DNA from: Moritella sp.
GTDB lineage: Bacteria; Pseudomonadota; Gammaproteobacteria; Enterobacterales; Moritellaceae
Assembly (NCBI RefSeq): GCF_013215705.1
Contig: NZ_JABSQR010000042.1
Span: 1 to 38,411 of the forward strand
Length of the DNA stretch: 38,411 nucleotides
Reading direction: 5' to 3'
The notes beneath the pieces were generated by a model. That model did no database searches, was not told the origin of the DNA, and saw nothing but the letters and a program-made list of their open reading frames with translations. Positions 35,130-38,411 of this stretch are shown piece after piece. The translations under genes were made by a program, and so were the position numbers. The first letter of the stretch is position 1. Every line of letters begins with the position of its first letter.

Positions 35130-35438
35130 ATGAGTAAATCAGATTTAACACAAGCTCAACAAGATCAACTGGACGCTAAAGTATTACAACGTTTATTAGC
35201 ACATTTAGATGATAACAAACAAGTTCAAAATATTGATCTAATGATCCTTGCTGATTTTTGCCGAAACTGCTTGGGTAAATGGTATAAGTCTGCGGCCGAT
35301 GAACTGGAGCTAGACGTGACTGATGAACAAGCGAGAGAACGCATCTACGGAATGACTTATGCTGAATGGAAAGAAAACCACCAGCTACCAGCAACTGAAG
35401 AACAACTTGCTGCATTCAATGCGAAGCAAAAAAAATAA
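35130..35438 (+). CDS. DUF1244 family protein with CxxC motif
   Basis: 102 residues of the DUF1244 family, recognised by ADFCRNCLGKWYKSAADE and RERIYGMTYAEWKENHQ. Function unknown; the family is small, helical and cytoplasmic (no signal or membrane segment). The CRNC (C44, C47) is a CxxC that could bind metal or be redox-active. Its position 12 bases after dsbB, with an AGGGAAAG ribosome site and a shared terminator, raises a possible thiol-redox link, which is inference only. Confidence 0.88.
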   Translation: MSKSDLTQAQQDQLDAKVLQRLLAHLDDNKQVQNIDLMILADFCRNCLGKWYKSAADELELDVTDEQARERIYGMTYAEWKENHQLPATEEQLAAFNAKQKK

Positions 35439-35462
35439 CGCTAAGCAATTAATCGCTTACTA

Positions 35463-35501
35463 AAAGGGGGAGAGTAAACTTGACGTTTACTCTCCCCTTT
35501 T
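35463..35501. terminator. Long bidirectional terminator
   Basis: A 17-bp stem (35463-35479 with 35485-35501, one G-T pair) with loop TTGAC, A-rich on the left arm and TTTT on the right. It closes dsbB-DUF1244 on the plus strand and ppnP on the minus strand. Confidence 0.93.
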
Positions 35502-35531
35502 CACTATTCTATGACTTAATTACCCTATAAA

Positions 35532-35813
35532 TTAACCGTATTGGCAAAGGTATGCTGTTTGTTGCGCTACTTTAACTTGAAACTTACTGTCACCAGGCAC
35601 ATTGAATTGTTCACCTGCACCGAATGTCTGCCATTCTGACTGGCCAGGCAGTAACACCGTTAATACACCAGTAATAACAATCATAATCTCGGCTAAGGCT
35701 GTACCAAATTCATATTCACCTACAGCCATAACACCAACACTTGCTGCTTTATCCGCTTCTTTAAATCCAATTGAAGCAACTTGACCATCAAAATACTGAT
35801 TTACCTTAAACAT
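35532..35813 (-). CDS. ppnP: Pyrimidine/purine nucleoside phosphorylase PpnP (YaiE)
   Basis: 93 residues, a single cupin barrel, matching E. coli YaiE/PpnP (94 residues). Shared blocks are [59 protein letters not shown] and TAYLCQYG. It phosphorolyses several nucleosides to base and ribose-1-phosphate. It is monocistronic and tail to tail with the dsbB unit. Confidence 0.95.
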   Translation of the reverse strand: MFKVNQYFDGQVASIGFKEADKAASVGVMAVGEYEFGTALAEIMIVITGVLTVLLPGQSEWQTFGAGEQFNVPGDSKFQVKVAQQTAYLCQYG

Positions 35814-35921
35814 CTTAAATCCTTTTATACAGTTAACTTAATCTACAACTAAGATATCAGAATAACCGAATATATATTGGATTAACAGTACCCTAACTGA
35901 CGAACCGATAATTCATGTAGA

Positions 35922-37133
35922 TTAAAAGTTATAATAACCAGTCAACTGGATCATATTATCACCATTGAAGGTTTTATTTGCATAATCGTCCGCACTCACA
36001 TTAAACCACCAGCCTTCTAGGCCAACAGAAAGTACTTTGGTGACATTTACCTTGGCCTGAACAAAACCATGCTGAGAACCAAAATAAAAATCATAGTTAT
36101 GACCAATAAGTATTTCGCTATCATTTAAACCCTTCAAGGTTACTCTTACACCCGCAAAAATGTCATTTTGAAAACTATTATCAAAGGCATTTTTACCATG
36201 TTGGTCCCAGCTATATTCTGCTAGCAAGTTAACCGCAATATTTTGATTTTGTATTAGCTTAAACTCCGAGCCTAACACCACAGCTCGCGTCGATTTATCT
36301 TCAACAATTTTATAAAGCACTTCAGCTTTAAATTCGACCCGGTTCAAATCAGCTTTAATATCCACCGACACTTGATCAACCAAATTAACATGCCAAACAG
36401 GGGGGCCGACGTCTGGAGTAATTAATTCAGGTGTGCGTGAATGTCCGCCAAAATAGCTCACGCCAACATCAATATTTTTAATACTCTTGCTATAACGTAG
36501 TGCCACATCAGGATGGTATTCTTCTCCCCAACCTTCATATTCATAGCTATAATCATTCTCAAAACTAAAGCGAGCCCCAGGTGTTGGCATAGCGGCCTCA
36601 CGATAGCCAATCAATATCATCGCTTCCAGTAGTGCGTCTTTAATATTAATACCTAACCTAAACATAGGTTGACCGAGCTTATCTTCTCCGTTCGGTGATT
36701 CGTTATAATCAGTTTGATTAACAATATCGACCAAATGGTGGTTCTCCATCACTCCCCAATGTACTTGATCAAAACCGAAAGAAGCTTGCCATTTTGGAGT
36801 AACGATAGTTGCTTTTAGCTCTCTAAAATCAAAATTTGTACGTTCATCATCTCGTTCATCAAAACGAAGAAATGGATGTACGGTATACACCATATTATTC
36901 CGTTCTGATGACGCTTCCACGTGTGCTGATAACGCTATCGATACTTGATGATAAACGGGATAAGGGTAACTACTATCCACGGGTTGCATTGCTTGATCAG
37001 GTCGGTCTAAGAATATGCGCTGCTCCAAGCTTGCGCTACCCTTTACCTTTATTTCAGCGTTGACACTGGTCACAACGCTCGACGTTATAAAGCCTAAGGT
37101 GATTAACCCGCAGCATGTTATTATTGATTTCAA
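35922..37133 (-). CDS. Putative outer-membrane beta-barrel protein
   Basis: 403 residues. A signal peptide (MKSIITCCGLITLGFI..., cleavage probably after VNA at about 26) precedes a protein of alternating strands with many aromatic strand ends. It ends in TGYYNF, whose terminal Phe is the usual recognition signal for outer-membrane barrel assembly. Segments such as FDFRELKATIVTPKWQASFG and QVHWGVMENHHLVDIVNQTD resemble exported proteins annotated only as porin-like or of unknown function. No substrate can be assigned. It is divergent from the LpxR-like gene (286 bases between starts), and both encode outer-membrane proteins. The spacer shows no clear operator. Confidence 0.7.
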   Translation of the reverse strand: MKSIITCCGLITLGFITSSVVTSVNAEIKVKGSASLEQRIFLDRPDQAMQPVDSSYPYPVYHQVSIALSAHVEASSERNNMVYTVHPFLRFDERDDERTNFDFRELKATIVTPKWQASFGFDQVHWGVMENHHLVDIVNQTDYNESPNGEDKLGQPMFRLGINIKDALLEAMILIGYREAAMPTPGARFSFENDYSYEYEGWGEEYHPDVALRYSKSIKNIDVGVSYFGGHSRTPELITPDVGPPVWHVNLVDQVSVDIKADLNRVEFKAEVLYKIVEDKSTRAVVLGSEFKLIQNQNIAVNLLAEYSWDQHGKNAFDNSFQNDIFAGVRVTLKGLNDSEILIGHNYDFYFGSQHGFVQAKVNVTKVLSVGLEGWWFNVSADDYANKTFNGDNMIQLTGYYNF

Positions 37134-37419
37134 TTTTATTCCCCATCAAAGAAACCAGTAACTAGGGCGAAGTAATAAACAACGATCCTTGTTGTCTCAT
37201 TAGTATGTCTTTGTATGCTTATACGAAGCAATTTTTTTAACCAAAATCATACCTAACAAGTCTAAAGCACTAGCACCAAGCAATGAAAACGCATTAGACC
37301 CACGTCAATCAAGCATTAAATTAACCCCCAACTCTCAATGCTGGTACAATTAATGCTTAACCTCTATTTATTCACATATTCAATAAATAACGACATAAAA
37401 ATGACAATAAGGAAAACAC

Positions 37420-38379
37420 ATGCGTTTTAAGTTATGCAGCATTATTTTACTGACTTTAAGCCAAATTAACGCGAGCTTTGCAAGTGGCTGGTTATTTGGC
37501 ATGCATAATGATGTGATCTCAAATGAAGATGGTAATTATACCAATGCAGTTTTCATCAATTATACTACTGAGGAACCTGCATTAAATAACCGTTTTTGGC
37601 AAGCGTTAACGCTTTTTGATCCAAACCCACTAAAATACGCCGTTAATTACCAATTTGGCCAACAAATGTGGACTCCTAGCGATATAACAGCCACAACACC
37701 ACAACCAGATGAACGCCCATACGCAGGGCTTTTATTTGGTGAAGCCAGTGTATTAGGTTATAGCGCAGTCAGCTCTTACCGACTGTCATTATTACTTGGT
37801 ACAGTCGGTGAGCAATCAAAAGCAGGTGATACACAAACAAAAGTCCATGAATGGGTTGGAGCGGCTACACCTCAAGGTTGGAAGTATCAAATTGAAGATC
37901 AAGTTGTCTATCAAGTGACAGCAGAAGCAGATCAACTTATCGGCCGTCCATTGATGCTCATTGGTGAATCGGATCTGTCAGTTTATCAACGCTTAGCCGT
38001 AGGTAATTTTCAAAGTGAAGTGGCACTTGGTTCGACAGTACGCTGGGGACCAGATTTAGGGGCTAACTATAATAACCTAAGCCTACACCCTCAGCGGCAA
38101 CAAGGCATGTTACTGGCACCAAATAGCTCTGGCATTATGCTTTATGCAACAGCAGAGATACGTTATCGTTTCAACGATATTACGATTGAAGGTGATACAC
38201 CAGATGACGTTCCGGACATTACGTTAAATAACGTACAAGCAACAGTTGCAGCAGGCTTACTTGCCTATTACCACAATATCGGCATGAAATTTAGTGTCGT
38301 CGCAATGAGCCCTGACTATGAAGAGGACACACATAAAGAATATATAGTAGGCAGTCTGGGATTATTCTGGCAGTTTTAA
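37420..38379 (+). CDS. lpxR: LpxR-family lipid A 3'-O-deacylase (DUF2219)
   Basis: 319 residues with a signal peptide (cleavage after SFA, residue 21), then a 12-stranded outer-membrane barrel ending in LFWQF (terminal Phe). Catalytic landmarks of Salmonella LpxR are kept: N30-D31 in GMHNDVISNEDGNYTN, and H143 in TKVHEWVGAATPQGWKYQIED, aligning with the active-site His of AHRIIGA...WQDQIEN. Family blocks GQQMWTPSDI and PDERPYAGLLFGE are also present. LpxR removes the 3'-acyloxyacyl group of lipid A in a Ca2+-dependent way and so remodels the cell surface. AAGGAAA precedes the ATG. The gene is complete, ending 32 bases before the window edge. Confidence 0.85.
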   Translation: MRFKLCSIILLTLSQINASFASGWLFGMHNDVISNEDGNYTNAVFINYTTEEPALNNRFWQALTLFDPNPLKYAVNYQFGQQMWTPSDITATTPQPDERPYAGLLFGEASVLGYSAVSSYRLSLLLGTVGEQSKAGDTQTKVHEWVGAATPQGWKYQIEDQVVYQVTAEADQLIGRPLMLIGESDLSVYQRLAVGNFQSEVALGSTVRWGPDLGANYNNLSLHPQRQQGMLLAPNSSGIMLYATAEIRYRFNDITIEGDTPDDVPDITLNNVQATVAAGLLAYYHNIGMKFSVVAMSPDYEEDTHKEYIVGSLGLFWQF

Positions 38380-38411
38380 TAGATCCCCATCACAAAATGG
38401 TTGAAATATGC

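Overview
The window (38,411 bp, AT-rich) looks like chromosome of a marine gammaproteobacterium. The closest fit by gene content and protein character is a Moritella/Vibrio/Shewanella-type organism, but the genus is inferred, not proven. HrpA, GlpT, LeuC, PrkA (YeaG), NhaB, FadR and DsbB all read as clear gammaproteobacterial orthologues. The order SpoVR(YcgB)-FadR-NhaB-DsbB matches the ycgB-fadR-nhaB-dsbB neighbourhood of E. coli. I see no tRNA, rRNA, CRISPR array, insertion sequence or prophage.

Bases 1-5850 are the accessory and least understood part. They hold a tiny Gly/Ile-repeat membrane peptide on the minus strand, then a two-gene unit. The first gene encodes a membrane-anchored YheO-type PAS domain fused to a YunC/DUF1805 domain. 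The second encodes a three-helix membrane protein whose tail resembles a LytTR DNA-binding domain. A PLP-dependent D-threonine-aldolase-like enzyme follows on the same strand. The promoter region of the unit carries repeated GTTAAC/GTYRAC boxes on the same helical face. I propose a membrane sensor/regulator system linked to D-amino-acid or hydroxy-amino-acid metabolism. This is the best candidate here for an undescribed system. A GNAT enzyme, a 26-residue Cys-rich peptide and an orphan 340-residue protein with a C2-like N-terminus complete the section.

Bases 5875-16268 hold housekeeping and stress genes. On the minus strand are an unknown protein, a TraB/GumN protein and a cysteine-free Crp/Fnr regulator translationally coupled to an orphan FetB permease. 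An FNR-type box separates that pair from a divergent NCS2 uracil permease. Next come a GNAT enzyme, a GFA-family protein, dodecin, an SGNH hydrolase and a large alpha/beta-hydrolase-like protein. Last are a SulA-like SOS division inhibitor behind two abutting LexA boxes, and a receiver-GGDEF protein whose receiver has lost its phospho-acceptor aspartate.

Bases 16300-26675 hold hrpA, glpT with a palindromic operator over its promoter, a two-CBS protein, and a leuC-leuD-leuA2-like cluster without leuB. The synthase of that cluster is of the type I associate with Bacteroidetes, not the classical LeuA.

Bases 27052-35438 hold the prkA-yeaH-spoVR stress operon, then fadR and nhaB (divergent, with a FadR-like site between them), dsbB and a DUF1244 protein. 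The right end has ppnP, a putative outer-membrane beta-barrel protein, and a divergent LpxR-type lipid A deacylase. Most transcription units are closed by convincing stem-loop terminators.
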